A stretch of DNA of 64,000 nucleotides from Roseococcus pinisoli (GCF_018413645.1 NZ_JAHCDA010000001.1:1488001-1552000); one strand, 5' to 3'; counted from the first letter of the stretch, positions 36,695-45,465 are shown. Made by a program: numbers and translations. The notes: generated from the sequence alone by a model not told the origin.

Positions 36695-37398
36695 GACCCG
36701 GCGAGGGCGGCGGGGTCGTCGTCCAGGAGGAGGACATGCAGCATCCGCGGCCCATGCGCGCCGAGCTCCAGCGTCTGCTCGATATCCGCGCTGCGCGAGG
36801 GGCCGGTCACCAGCATGACGTTGCGGGGCATGAAGCCGCCGGTGAGGGCATCCTTCTGCTCGGCCCGCAGCAGGTCCCAGGCCTCCTCATAGGCGCCGAC
36901 GATGCGCGAGGCGCGCACCAGCACCATCGCCACATCCGGCAGCAGGTTGAGCGTGGTGGGCCGGATGGGGGCGGAGGGGAGCATCAGCGTGCCCGTCTCG
37001 GCGATGGCGGCAAAGGCGCTCTGCAGGCTCACCACGTCGTCCGGCAGGCCCTTGCGCGCCTCGAACTGCAGCATCGGCCGCGAGGACCAGTCGATGCCCT
37101 GCAGCTCCGGGTTCGGCGCCATGGCGAAGCGCGGCGGCTGGTTCTGCGCGGCCAGGTAGTCGGCGATGGCGGCCGGCACGGCATCGAGGTCGGGGATGCG
37201 CTCGACGCTGCCGAACTCCTTCTCGATATTGGCGACGAAGAGCGCGATCTGCTCCGGCCGCGAGACGCGCGAGCGGGCGGGAATCAGGTGGCGCGGCGGC
37301 GCGGCCATGCGGGCGCGCAGCATGGCCTTCTGGTCTTCCGGCAATTCGCCGCGGCGCAGGCCGCGGCGGATCGCGCCGAGGATGGCGTCCTTGCTCAT
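36691..37398 (-). CDS. lutC: LutC/YkgG family lactate utilization protein C
   Basis: A 235-residue LutC. With LutA and LutB it forms an iron-sulfur lactate oxidase. It starts MSKDAILGAIRRGLRRGELP and contains the family segments AFAAIAETGTLMLPSAPIRPTTLNLLPDVAMVLV and [29 protein letters not shown]. The ATG overlaps the lutB stop (ATGA), fixing the start. lutA is absent from this cluster. Confidence 0.94.
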   Translation of the reverse strand: MSKDAILGAIRRGLRRGELPEDQKAMLRARMAAPPRHLIPARSRVSRPEQIALFVANIEKEFGSVERIPDLDAVPAAIADYLAAQNQPPRFAMAPNPELQGIDWSSRPMLQFEARKGLPDDVVSLQSAFAAIAETGTLMLPSAPIRPTTLNLLPDVAMVLVRASRIVGAYEEAWDLLRAEQKDALTGGFMPRNVMLVTGPSRSADIEQTLELGAHGPRMLHVLLLDDDPAALAGS

Positions 37399-38855
37399 CG
37401 CCGCAGGGCCTCCGCGCGCTGGCGCTTCTTGTACTGGGCCATGAAGGTGCCGCCCTGCGGGACCGGCAGGTCGCGCCCCTCGGTCCAGCCGCCGGCCAGC
37501 GGCAGCTTCCGGAACGCGCCCTTGTTGCGCCCGAAAAGGCCGAGCGTGCCGATCGCCAGGCGCGTCGCCGCCCGGTAGAGCCCCGGCCGCTTGGCGAACC
37601 AGGCCCAGATATCGAGGTTCGTGCGCAGCGCGCCCGGCCGCAGGTGCCGCTCGAACTCGCGCTCGCGCCAATGGCGCATGAGGTTGGGCAGCGGGATCTT
37701 CACCGGGCAGACGCTCTCGCAGCGGCCGCAGAAGGTGCTGGCATTAGGCAGGTGCCCGGACTTCTCCACGCCGATCAGCGAGGGCGTCAGCACCGCGCCC
37801 ATCGGGCCCGGATAGACCCAGCCATAGGCATGCCCGCCCGTGGCGCCATAGACCGGGCAATGGTTCATGCAGGCGGCGCAGCGGATGCAGCGCAGCATGT
37901 CCTGGAACTCGGTACCGATCATGTCGGAGCGGCCGCCGTCGATCAGCACGACGTGGTATTCCTGCGGCCCGTCCAGGTCGCCCTCGCGCCGAACGCCGGT
38001 GCTGAAGGTCGTGTAGACCGAGAAGTCCTGGCCGGTGGCCGAGCGCGCCAGCAGCCGCAGCAGCGAGGTCGCGTCCTCGAGCGTGGGGACGCATTTCTCG
38101 ATGCTCGCCAGCGCGATGTGCACGCGCGGCAGGGTCTGCGTCAGGTCGCCATTGCCCTCGTTGGTGACGATGACCGAGGAGCCCGTCTCGGCGATGAGGA
38201 AATTGGCGCCGGTGATGCCGACATCGGCCGCCAGGAATTTTCCCCGCAGACGCGAACGCGCCTCCGTCAGCAGGTCCCGCCGCTCATGAAAGACGCGATC
38301 TTTCGGCAGGTCCGTATGCATCTGGCGAAAACTCTCCTCCCAATCCTCACGGTTGAGGTGGAAGGCCGGCGCGATGATGTGGGACGGCGTCTCCTTGCGG
38401 AGCTGGATGATGTACTCGCCGAGGTCGGTCTCGATCGGCGCGATGCTGTGGCGCTCCAGGTGATCGTTGATCCCGAGCTCCTCGGAGATCATGGACTTGC
38501 CCTTGGTGACGGTCCTGGCGCCGGCATCCCGGCAGATCTTCAGGACCGCCGCCCGCGCCTCGTCCGGCGTGCTGCACCAATGGACCTTGCCGCCCGCGCG
38601 CTCGACATTCGTGGCATAGGTCTCGAGGTAGAAGTCGAGATTGGCGATCGCGTGGTTCTTGATGTCCCGCCCGATCTCCCGCAGCCGCTCGAACTCCGGC
38701 AGGCGGCCGACCGCCGCGGCGCGGCGCTGGAGGAAGGCGCCCTTGGCGGTCGTCAACGCCTTCTGCAGGCCGGGGTCGGCCATGGCGCGGCGGGCGTTTT
38801 CCTTGAATTGGGGCGAGGTGGCGAGCACCGGACTGTCCTGGCTGGGGCCGGCCAT
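37395..38855 (-). CDS. lutB: LutB/LldF family iron-sulfur lactate utilization protein B
   Basis: A 486-residue LutB. Two 4Fe-4S clusters are bound by CIRCAACMNHCPVYG and CGRCESVCPVKIPLPN around residues 310-375; upstream are TKGKSMISEELGIN and ITGANFLIAETGSSVIVTNEGNG, typical of LldF. The ATG at 38855 is preferred; another in-frame ATG at 38894 has no clear ribosome site. Divergent from the LivK-like gene at 38934, with a 12-bp palindrome in the spacer. lutA, usually first in lutABC, is missing here. Confidence 0.95.
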   Translation of the reverse strand: MAGPSQDSPVLATSPQFKENARRAMADPGLQKALTTAKGAFLQRRAAAVGRLPEFERLREIGRDIKNHAIANLDFYLETYATNVERAGGKVHWCSTPDEARAAVLKICRDAGARTVTKGKSMISEELGINDHLERHSIAPIETDLGEYIIQLRKETPSHIIAPAFHLNREDWEESFRQMHTDLPKDRVFHERRDLLTEARSRLRGKFLAADVGITGANFLIAETGSSVIVTNEGNGDLTQTLPRVHIALASIEKCVPTLEDATSLLRLLARSATGQDFSVYTTFSTGVRREGDLDGPQEYHVVLIDGGRSDMIGTEFQDMLRCIRCAACMNHCPVYGATGGHAYGWVYPGPMGAVLTPSLIGVEKSGHLPNASTFCGRCESVCPVKIPLPNLMRHWREREFERHLRPGALRTNLDIWAWFAKRPGLYRAATRLAIGTLGLFGRNKGAFRKLPLAGGWTEGRDLPVPQGGTFMAQYKKRQRAEALRR

Positions 38856-38894
38856 ACTACCCCGGCCGCGTCCTGGGCAAAGGGGTAAGCGCAT

Positions 38895-38906
38895 GCCAAG
38901 CTTGGC
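38895..38906. promoter_or_regulatory. 12-bp palindrome between divergent lutB and binding-protein genes
   Basis: GCCAAGCTTGGC is a perfect 12-bp palindrome 28 bases upstream of the binding-protein ATG and 40 bases upstream of lutB. It could be an operator for either gene. It is short enough to arise by chance. Confidence 0.3.
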
Positions 38907-38933
38907 CTAATAACGAGGAACGGGGGCAAACTC

Positions 38934-40160
38934 ATGTCTGGGACCGTCAGGCGCCGCGTCGCACTCTCCCTTCCACTCGTCGCCGCGCCGGCGCTGGTCA
39001 GGGCGCAGGGCGCCACGATCCGCCTCGGCGTCCTCACGGACATGGCCGGCCCCTATGCGGGCAATACCGGGCCGGGGAGCCTGACCGGCGCGCGCCTCGC
39101 CGCCGAGGATTTCATGAAGGCCAACCCCACGCTGCACGTCGAGATCCTCTCGGCCGACGCGCAGAACCGGGTGGATGTCGGCTCGCAGGCCGCCCGCTCC
39201 TGGTTCGATACCCAGGGCGTGGACGCCGTGCTGGACCTCCCGATGAGCGCCCTGGCGTTGAACGTCATCGACATCGTCAAGGAAAAGAACAAGGTCGCGC
39301 TCTTCACCGGCCCGGCCTCGAGCGACCTGACCGGGCGCGCCTGCAGTCCGAACCACGTGCACTGGGTCTATGACAGCTGGTCCCTGGCGCATGCGCTGGG
39401 CACGGCGACGGTGCAGGTGGGCGGCGATACCTGGTTCTTCCTGACCGCCGACTATGCCTTCGGCCATTCGCTGGAGCGCGACACCAGCGCCTTCGTGACG
39501 GCAGCCGGCGGGCGGATCGTCGGCACGGCGCGGCATCCCTTCCCGGGGACCACGGATTTCAGTTCCTTCCTGCTCCAGGCGCAGGCGAGCCGGGCGAAGG
39601 TGCTGGGCCTCGCCAATGCAGGCTCGGACGCGGTGAACAGCATCAAGCAGGCGGCCGAGTTCGGCCTGACGCGGCGCGGCATGCGGATCGCCGCCATGCT
39701 CACCCAGATCAACGACGTTCATGCCCTGGGGCTGGAGGCGGCGCAGGGCCTGCTAGTGACCGAGAGCTTCTACTGGGACATGAACGACGGGACCCGCGCC
39801 TTCACCGAGCGTTTCGTCCGCGAGCGCAATGGCCAGCGCCCGGGCATGATCCACGCCGGCGCTTATTCGGCGACGATGCACTACCTCAAGGCGGTGGCCT
39901 CGCTGGGCGCGGCGCAGGCCAAGGCGGACGGGGCCGCGGTGATCCGGCGGATGAAGGAGATGCCGACGGATGATCCGCTCTTCGGCCAGGGCACGGTCCG
40001 CGCCGATGGCCGGAAGATCCACTCCATGCATCTGTTCCAGGTGAAGACCCCGGCCGAGAGCCGCGGGGCTTGGGACTATTTCCAGCTCCTGCAATCCGTG
40101 CCGCCCGAGCAGTCTTTCCGCCCCATGGCGGAAGGCGGCTGTGCGCTGGTGCGTCCCTGA
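38934..40160 (+). CDS. ABC transporter substrate-binding protein (LivK/branched-chain amino-acid type)
   Basis: A 408-residue type I periplasmic binding protein. An Arg-rich signal peptide (RRRVALSLPLVAAPALVRA, to about residue 24) is followed by IRLGVLTDMAGPYAGNTGPGS, the family's opening strand and ligand loop, and later TWFFLTADYAFGHSLERD near 165 and GLEAAQGLLVTESFYWDMND near 270. A GAGGAACGGGGG ribosome site precedes the ATG. No permease or ATPase gene is next to it. It overlaps the following hydrolase by one base (TGATG), so the two are made together. Confidence 0.92.
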   Translation: MSGTVRRRVALSLPLVAAPALVRAQGATIRLGVLTDMAGPYAGNTGPGSLTGARLAAEDFMKANPTLHVEILSADAQNRVDVGSQAARSWFDTQGVDAVLDLPMSALALNVIDIVKEKNKVALFTGPASSDLTGRACSPNHVHWVYDSWSLAHALGTATVQVGGDTWFFLTADYAFGHSLERDTSAFVTAAGGRIVGTARHPFPGTTDFSSFLLQAQASRAKVLGLANAGSDAVNSIKQAAEFGLTRRGMRIAAMLTQINDVHALGLEAAQGLLVTESFYWDMNDGTRAFTERFVRERNGQRPGMIHAGAYSATMHYLKAVASLGAAQAKADGAAVIRRMKEMPTDDPLFGQGTVRADGRKIHSMHLFQVKTPAESRGAWDYFQLLQSVPPEQSFRPMAEGGCALVRP

Positions 40161-41356
40161 TGCCGCTCTCCGGCTTTGCGAATGCGCGCCTGGGGCGGGA
40201 CCTCGACGCCGTGGTGCTGCTCGATGCGGGCGGCGAGGTCACGCGCTTCACCGTCAGCGACGGCCGGGTGGTGGCCGCCGAGCCGGCCGGCGTGATGGCG
40301 CGCTACGACATCGCGCTGCGCTTCACGGCCGAGGGCTGGGAGAAGTTCCGCGCCGATCCGCCGCCGCCGCGCTGGGGGGACCTTCTGGCGCTGCGCCGGC
40401 ATGGCGCCGTGACGATCGAGGGCGATACGCGCCTCTTCTTCGCCTATCTGCCCTGGTTCAAGGCGGCCTTCGCCCGCCCTCGCCCATCCGAGCCGCAACC
40501 GACCTTCCAGCCCGGCTACGACGCCATCACCGGCCGCTACTTCCACATGGAGCTGGAGGGCCGCCCGCATCGCGTCTTCATCGAGGAGGCCGGCGCCGGC
40601 ATACCCCTCCTGCTGCTTCACACCGCGGGCTCCGATGCGCGGCAATGGCGGCACATCCTCAACGACCCCGCCGTCACCAGCCGCTTTCGCTGCATCGCGC
40701 CCGATATGCCCTGGCACGGCAAGTCCTCGCCGCCCGCCGGCTGGGAGCGGGAGGAATACCGCCTGACCACCGCCGCCTATACCGGCTTCGCCATGGCCCT
40801 CAGCGCGGCCCTGGGCGCGGACCGGCCGGTGGTGATGGGCTGCTCCATCGGCGGGCGCATCGTGCTGGATCTGGCCGCCCGCCATGCAGGGGAGCTGCGC
40901 GGCGTCATCGGCCTGCAGGGCAGCGCCTTCGTGCACCCGTATTACGACACCACGATGCTGCATCACCCCCAGGTGCATGGCGGCGAGGTCTGTGCGGCGG
41001 CCGTCTCCGGCCTCATCGCCCCGACCGCGCCCGAAGCGGACCGCCACGAGACCTTGTGGCACTACATGCAGGGCGGCCCCGGCGTCTTCCGGGGCGACCT
41101 GCATTTCTACAAGGAGGAGGGCGACCTCCGCCCCCTGCTGGCGCGGATCGAGACGGCAAATTGCCCGGTCTACCTGCTGACCGGCGAGCACGACTATTCC
41201 TGCCGGCCGGAGGACACCCTGGCCACCGCCGCGGCCATCCCCGGCGCGGTGGCGACCATCATGGAGGGCCTCGGGCATTTCCCGATGAGCGAGGACTACG
41301 CGGCGCTGCGGCCGCATCTCCTGCCGGTCCTGGAGGCTTTCGCGTCCAGGGGCTGA
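40160..41356 (+). CDS. SCP2-like domain fused to an alpha/beta hydrolase
   Basis: A 398-residue fusion. Residues 1-105 resemble an SCP2 sterol-carrier-like fold (VVLLDAGGEVTRFTVSDGRVV, ALRFTAEGWEKF, GDTRLFFAYLPWFKAAFARP). From about 125 there is an alpha/beta hydrolase: oxyanion region PLLLLHTAGSDARQWRHIL, nucleophile elbow VVMGCSIGGRIV (Ser in G-C-S-I-G) and the distal His in EGLGHFPMSED near 373. It is translationally coupled to the binding protein, so it may hydrolyse an ester or lipid-like ligand that the binding protein captures. The SCP2 assignment is by eye and less certain than the hydrolase. Confidence 0.82.
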   Translation: MPLSGFANARLGRDLDAVVLLDAGGEVTRFTVSDGRVVAAEPAGVMARYDIALRFTAEGWEKFRADPPPPRWGDLLALRRHGAVTIEGDTRLFFAYLPWFKAAFARPRPSEPQPTFQPGYDAITGRYFHMELEGRPHRVFIEEAGAGIPLLLLHTAGSDARQWRHILNDPAVTSRFRCIAPDMPWHGKSSPPAGWEREEYRLTTAAYTGFAMALSAALGADRPVVMGCSIGGRIVLDLAARHAGELRGVIGLQGSAFVHPYYDTTMLHHPQVHGGEVCAAAVSGLIAPTAPEADRHETLWHYMQGGPGVFRGDLHFYKEEGDLRPLLARIETANCPVYLLTGEHDYSCRPEDTLATAAAIPGAVATIMEGLGHFPMSEDYAALRPHLLPVLEAFASRG

Positions 41357-41369
41357 GGCGCGAAGTTTA

Positions 41370-41397
41370 CCGGCGGGGCTGACGACAATCCCGCCGG
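41370..41397. other. Hairpin between hydrolase and aminotransferase genes
   Basis: CCGGCGGG (41370-41377) pairs with CCCGCCGG (41390-41397) around a 12-base loop. It follows the hydrolase stop (41356) and precedes the aminotransferase ATG (41439) by 41 bases. It may end the first transcript. Confidence 0.45.
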
Positions 41398-41438
41398 ACC
41401 GGGCTATCCTCGCGCCGCCATCTTCCAGGGTCCAGCCG

Positions 41439-42767
41439 ATGAACGAGCTCTCCGTCCCGCGTCCGAACGATCTCGACGCCTATTTCATGCCCTTCTCGGA
41501 CAACAAGTACTTCAAGAGCCACCCGCGCCTGCTCGCGCGGGCCGAGGGCATGAGCTACTTCACGCCCGAGGGGAAGGAAGTGCTCGACGGCACGGCGGGC
41601 CTCTGGTGCAGCAATGCCGGCCATGGCCGCCGCGAGATCGTCGAGGCCATCCAGAAGCAGGCCGCGATCCTCGACTTCGCGCCGACCTTCCAGCTCGGCC
41701 ATCCGCTGGCCTTCGAGGCGGCGGCGCGCGTGGCGGATCTGACGCCCAAGGGCATGGACCGCGTCTTCTTCACCAATTCCGGCTCCGAGAGCGACGACAC
41801 CGCGCTCAAGATCGCCCTGGCCTACCAGAAGGCCCGCGGCCAGGCGCAGCGCGTCCGCCTCATCGGGCGTGAGCGCGGCTATCACGGCGTGGGCTTCGGC
41901 GGCATGTCGGTCGGCGGCATCGGCGGCAACCGCAAGCAGTTCGGCACGCAGCTCCCCTATGTCGACCACCTGCCCTCGACGCACCTGCCGGCGCAGAACG
42001 CCTTCGTGAAGGGCCAGCCGGCCCATGGCGCCCACCTGGCCGATGAGCTGGAGCGCCTGGTGAACCTGCATGGCGACACCATCGCCGCCGTGATGGTCGA
42101 GCCGGTGGCGGGCTCGACGGGCGTGCTGGTGCCGCCGGTCGGCTACCTGGAGCGCCTGCGGGAGCTGTGCACGAAGCACGGCATCCTGCTGATCTTCGAC
42201 GAGGTCATCACGGGCTTCGGCCGCATCGGCAACCATTTCGGCTCCGAGCGCCTGGGCGTGATCCCGGACATGATCACCATGGCCAAGGGCCTCACCAACG
42301 CGGCCGTGCCGATGGGCGCCGTCGCCGTCAGCGACGAGATCTACGACACCATCGTGAACGGCGTGGCCGGCGGGATCGAGTTCTTCCACGGCTACACCTA
42401 TTCGGGCCATCCGCTGGCGGCCGCGGCGGCGATCGCCACCATCGACATCCATGTGCGCGAGGACCTGCCCGGCCGCGCCAAGGCGATGGAGCCCTATTGG
42501 GAGGAAGCGACGCACTCCCTGAAGTCCTCGCCGAACGTGATCGACATCCGCAACTTCGGCCTCATCGCGGGTATCGAGCTGCAGCCGCGCGAGGGCAAGC
42601 CGGGCGACCGCGCCATGCAGGTCTTCCGCCGCTGCTTCGACGACGGGCTGCTGGTGCGCGTGACGGGCGACATCATCGCGCTGAGCCCGCCGCTCATCAT
42701 CGAGAAGTCGCATGTGGACCGCATCTTCAGCACGCTGGCCGACGCGATCCACAAGGAAGCCGCCTGA
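41439..42767 (+). CDS. Class III aminotransferase (omega-amino acid:pyruvate type)
   Basis: A 442-residue PLP enzyme that transfers terminal amino groups (beta-alanine, amines or similar) to pyruvate or another acceptor. It opens LDAYFMPFSDNKYFKSHPRL, typical of the beta-alanine/omega-amino acid branch. The PLP motifs are FFTNSGSESDDTALKIAL near residue 110, ILLIFDEVITGFGRIGNHFG near 250 and the Schiff-base Lys in MITMAKGLTNAAVPMGAV near 287, then FFHGYTYSGHPLAAAAA. The donor and acceptor are not identifiable. Confidence 0.94.
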   Translation: MNELSVPRPNDLDAYFMPFSDNKYFKSHPRLLARAEGMSYFTPEGKEVLDGTAGLWCSNAGHGRREIVEAIQKQAAILDFAPTFQLGHPLAFEAAARVADLTPKGMDRVFFTNSGSESDDTALKIALAYQKARGQAQRVRLIGRERGYHGVGFGGMSVGGIGGNRKQFGTQLPYVDHLPSTHLPAQNAFVKGQPAHGAHLADELERLVNLHGDTIAAVMVEPVAGSTGVLVPPVGYLERLRELCTKHGILLIFDEVITGFGRIGNHFGSERLGVIPDMITMAKGLTNAAVPMGAVAVSDEIYDTIVNGVAGGIEFFHGYTYSGHPLAAAAAIATIDIHVREDLPGRAKAMEPYWEEATHSLKSSPNVIDIRNFGLIAGIELQPREGKPGDRAMQVFRRCFDDGLLVRVTGDIIALSPPLIIEKSHVDRIFSTLADAIHKEAA

Positions 42768-42778
42768 GCTTTCCGATA

Positions 42779-42806
42779 CCGGCAGGGCCCTTCGGGGACC
42801 TGCCGG
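42779..42806. terminator. Hairpin with UUCG tetraloop between convergent genes
   Basis: CCGGCAGG/CCTGCCGG closes an inner CCC-TTCG-GGG, with one G/A mismatch between the two stem parts. The stable UUCG loop and the position between the aminotransferase (stop 42767) and the minus-strand GIY-YIG gene (stop 42828) suggest a bidirectional terminator. No T run follows. Confidence 0.6.
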
Positions 42807-42827
42807 AAGCTGCGGCCGGCCCCGGCC

Positions 42828-43163
42828 TCAGAGGGGCTCGGCGTGGAGCGCCTCGCACCAGTGCTCCACCCGGCTCCGCAGGGCGCGATCCCGCCCATAG
42901 CCGATCTTCTCGACATCCACCTGCTCGACCACGGCGAAGGTGAAGTCCTCGGCGCCGTGCTCCCGCCACGCCGCCTGGAGGGAGCGCTGGGGCGCATGGC
43001 CCTGGCGCAGCGTGAAGGACAGGCGATTCCAGATCGTGGCGAGGTCCGGCGCGCTCCCCACCCATTGCCGGCCGGTCGAGGCGCTGCGCACGGCATAGAC
43101 GCCGGTGGCGACCCTCCTTTCCTTATAGGCGGCGATGGCCGCCTTCCTGTCGTCTTGCTGCAT
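42828..43163 (-). CDS. Small GIY-YIG nuclease-like protein
   Basis: A 111-residue protein beginning MQQDDRKAAIAAYKERRVATGVYAVRSASTGRQWVGSAPD; GVYAVR...WVGSA corresponds to the GIY...YIG core, followed by a helix NRLSFTLRQG and a conserved Arg/Glu-bearing part ERHGAED-like (AWREHGAEDFTFAVVEQV). Whether it cleaves nucleic acid is not known. The ATG at 43163 is chosen over an upstream in-frame start because the family begins there. Divergent from the COG0523 GTPase. Confidence 0.75.
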   Translation of the reverse strand: MQQDDRKAAIAAYKERRVATGVYAVRSASTGRQWVGSAPDLATIWNRLSFTLRQGHAPQRSLQAAWREHGAEDFTFAVVEQVDVEKIGYGRDRALRSRVEHWCEALHAEPL

Positions 43164-43220
43164 GATCTCGCTCCGGGGCGCAGGGGATCTCCGCTGGTCG
43201 GATCCCATTAGGGGTATTTA

Positions 43221-43270
43221 TGCCCGGGTGATATTCACTGCGCAATGATTTTTGCCTGGGTAATATGAAC
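43221..43270. promoter_or_regulatory. Tandem direct repeats upstream of the COG0523 GTPase gene
   Basis: TGCCCGGGTGATATTCAC (43221-43238) and TGCCTGGGTAATATGAAC (43253-43270) match at 14 of 18 positions and are 32 bases apart, about three helical turns. They lie in the 235-base spacer between the divergent GIY-YIG and GTPase genes and are AT-rich compared with the surroundings. They look like tandem binding sites for one regulator. A Zur-type site would be expected for this gene family, but the spacing does not fit that palindrome well. Confidence 0.5.
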
Positions 43271-43398
43271 GGCGCGTGGCTTATCCTCCGCCAACGGAAG
43301 GCCATGCGTGCCCCGCGACCCTGGCCGGGCGCCCTTTGCCCTTTGGCGGGCCTGCACCATATTGCGCCCGAAGCATTTTTCCCTGGAGTTCCGCCCAG

Positions 43399-44382
43399 AT
43401 GAGCGACGCCGCCGCGCCCGTTCCCGTCACCGTCCTCACCGGCTACCTCGGCGCCGGCAAGACCACCCTGCTCAACCGCATCCTCACCGAGAACCACGGC
43501 AAGAAATTCGCCGTCGTGATCAACGAGTTCGGCGAGCTCGGCGTGGATAACGACCTCGTCGTCGATGCCGACGAGGAGGTCTTCGAGATGAATAACGGCT
43601 GCATCTGCTGCACCGTGCGCGGGGATCTCATCCGCATCCTCTCGGGCCTCATGAAGCGCCGCGAGACCTTCGACGGCATCATCGTCGAGACCACCGGCCT
43701 CGCCGATCCGGCCCCGGTGGCGCAGACCTTCTTCGTCGACGAGGACGTGAAGAAGGCCACCAAGCTCGACGCCATCGTGACCGTCGTGGACGCCAAGCAC
43801 CTTCTGGCCCGCCTCGCGGACAGCAAGGAGGCCGAGGAGCAGATCGCCTTTGCCGACCTCATCCTGCTCAACAAGATGGACCTGGTGAGCGAGGCGGAAG
43901 CGGTCGAGGTCGAGCGCCGCATCCGCGCCATCAACCCGACGGTCGAGCTGATCCGCAGCACCAATTCCGACGCGCCGATCGACAGCGTCATCGGCCGCGA
44001 CGCCTTCAACCTGGAGCGCATCCTGGCCCGCGAGCCCGATTTCCTTTCGGGCGAGGACGAGCATGAGCACGACAGCGAGATCAACTCGGTCTCCTTCGAG
44101 GTGTCGCGCCCCATCGACCCGGAGAAGTTCAACACCTGGATGACCGACCTGCTCGCCGCCAAGGGGCAGGATCTGCTGCGCACCAAGGGCATCCTGTCCT
44201 ACCCGGCCGAGGACCGCCGCTTCGCCTTCCAGGCCGTGCACATGATCGCCGACGGCGACTACATCGGCCCCTGGAAGGACGGCGATCCGCGCAAATCGAA
44301 GATTGTCTTCATCGGCCGTGACCTGAACCGCCCGCAGCTGCGCCGCGGCTTCGAGGCCTGCCAGGTGGACGCCGCTTCCTGA
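43399..44382 (+). CDS. CobW/COG0523 family GTPase (putative metallochaperone)
   Basis: A 327-residue G3E-family GTPase. It has Walker [18 protein letters not shown], the conserved metal-binding CxCC motif in [15 protein letters not shown] near residue 70, the switch [19 protein letters not shown] as the NKxD motif and a His/Glu/Asp-rich DEHEHDSE near 220. Members deliver zinc or other metals to client enzymes or assist cobalamin synthesis. The ATG at 43399 gives the usual start. It overlaps the WD40 gene by one base (TGATG). Confidence 0.93.
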   Translation: MSDAAAPVPVTVLTGYLGAGKTTLLNRILTENHGKKFAVVINEFGELGVDNDLVVDADEEVFEMNNGCICCTVRGDLIRILSGLMKRRETFDGIIVETTGLADPAPVAQTFFVDEDVKKATKLDAIVTVVDAKHLLARLADSKEAEEQIAFADLILLNKMDLVSEAEAVEVERRIRAINPTVELIRSTNSDAPIDSVIGRDAFNLERILAREPDFLSGEDEHEHDSEINSVSFEVSRPIDPEKFNTWMTDLLAAKGQDLLRTKGILSYPAEDRRFAFQAVHMIADGDYIGPWKDGDPRKSKIVFIGRDLNRPQLRRGFEACQVDAAS

Positions 44383-45413
44383 TGTCGGACACGATCGACT
44401 ATCTGCTCGGCGAGCGCGGGATCTCGCGCCAGCTCGGCGCCTGGGTCATCGGCCTTGCCTTCGGGCGGGAGGGCCGCACGCTCCATGTGGGCCTGGGCGA
44501 CGGCACGGTGCGCGTGGTGAACCTGGCGGCCCGCTCGGACGAATGGGCCACCGTGGAGGCCCATAAGGGCGCCTGCCTCTCCATCTGCGCCGACGGCAAG
44601 GACGGCGCGCTGACCGGCGGCGACGACGGCCGCGTGATGCGCATCGCGCCCGACGGCACGGCGACGGAGCTGCAGAAGTTCGGCAGCAAATGGGTCGAGC
44701 ATGTCGCGGCCCATGAGAGCGGCGTGCGCGCGGCCGGCGTCTCCAAGGCGGTCCACGTCATCGACGCCAAGGGTGAGGTGGCGAAGTCGCTCGCGCATCC
44801 TTCGACGGTCGGCGGCATTGCCTTCGACGCCAAGGGCAAACGCATCGCGGCGAGCCATTACAACGGCGCCTCGCTCTGGTTCGTGGGCGCGAAGGAGGAC
44901 AAGCCGCGCGTCCTGGAATGGAAGGGCAGCCACGCGGCCATCGCCATCCATCCGGACGGCACGCATGTCGTGACCGCGATGCAGGAGATGGCGCTGCACG
45001 GCTGGCGGCTGGCCGATGGCCAGCACATGCGCATGTCCGGCTATCCCTCCAAGACGCATAGCCTTTCCTTCACCTCGAAGGGCAAGTGGCTGGCGACGAG
45101 CGGCGCGGAATCCGTGGTGCTCTGGCCCTTCTTCGGCGGAGGCCCCATGGGCAAGGCGCCCACGGAGCTCGCCGGCGGCGACGGCGTGATGTGCACCCGT
45201 GTCGCCTGCCATCCGCAGCACGAGATGGTGGCGGCAGGCTTCGAGGACGGCCTGGTGCTGCTCTCGGACATCAACAATGGCCGCGTGCTGCCGATCGCCC
45301 CGCCGGGCGAGGGCGGCATTTCTGCGTTGGCCTGGAATGCCAACGGCACGCTGCTGGCCTTCGGGACCGAGAAGGGCTTTTGCGGCATCCTGGACCTCGC
45401 GGCGCGGGGCTGA
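44382..45413 (+). CDS. WD40-repeat protein coupled to the COG0523 GTPase
   Basis: A 343-residue beta-propeller of about seven WD40-like blades, with repeats such as VIGLAFGREGRTLHVGLGDGTVRVVNL, GGIAFDAKGKRIAASHYNGASLWF, SLSFTSKGKWLATSGAESVVLW and ALAWNANGTLLAFGTEKG. No catalytic motif or signal peptide is present, so it is probably a cytoplasmic scaffold. The start codon overlaps the GTPase stop, suggesting that the two act as a pair, for example in metal delivery. A hairpin terminator follows. Confidence 0.88.
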   Translation: MSDTIDYLLGERGISRQLGAWVIGLAFGREGRTLHVGLGDGTVRVVNLAARSDEWATVEAHKGACLSICADGKDGALTGGDDGRVMRIAPDGTATELQKFGSKWVEHVAAHESGVRAAGVSKAVHVIDAKGEVAKSLAHPSTVGGIAFDAKGKRIAASHYNGASLWFVGAKEDKPRVLEWKGSHAAIAIHPDGTHVVTAMQEMALHGWRLADGQHMRMSGYPSKTHSLSFTSKGKWLATSGAESVVLWPFFGGGPMGKAPTELAGGDGVMCTRVACHPQHEMVAAGFEDGLVLLSDINNGRVLPIAPPGEGGISALAWNANGTLLAFGTEKGFCGILDLAARG

Positions 45414-45443
45414 CCCGCGGGAGGCCCTCGGGGCGGTGAATCC

Positions 45444-45465
45444 AGGGGCGGTTGACGCCGCCCCT
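45444..45465 (+). terminator. Terminator after the WD40 gene
   Basis: AGGGGCGG-TTGACG-CCGCCCCT forms an 8-bp stem followed by TT, 30 bases after the WD40 stop. It probably ends the GTPase-WD40 transcript before the aldo/keto reductase gene. Confidence 0.6.

Noticed and set aside
43221-43270. Zur box upstream of the COG0523 GTPase
   Set aside because: The known Zur palindrome has a different length and centre; the sequence fits tandem direct repeats better.
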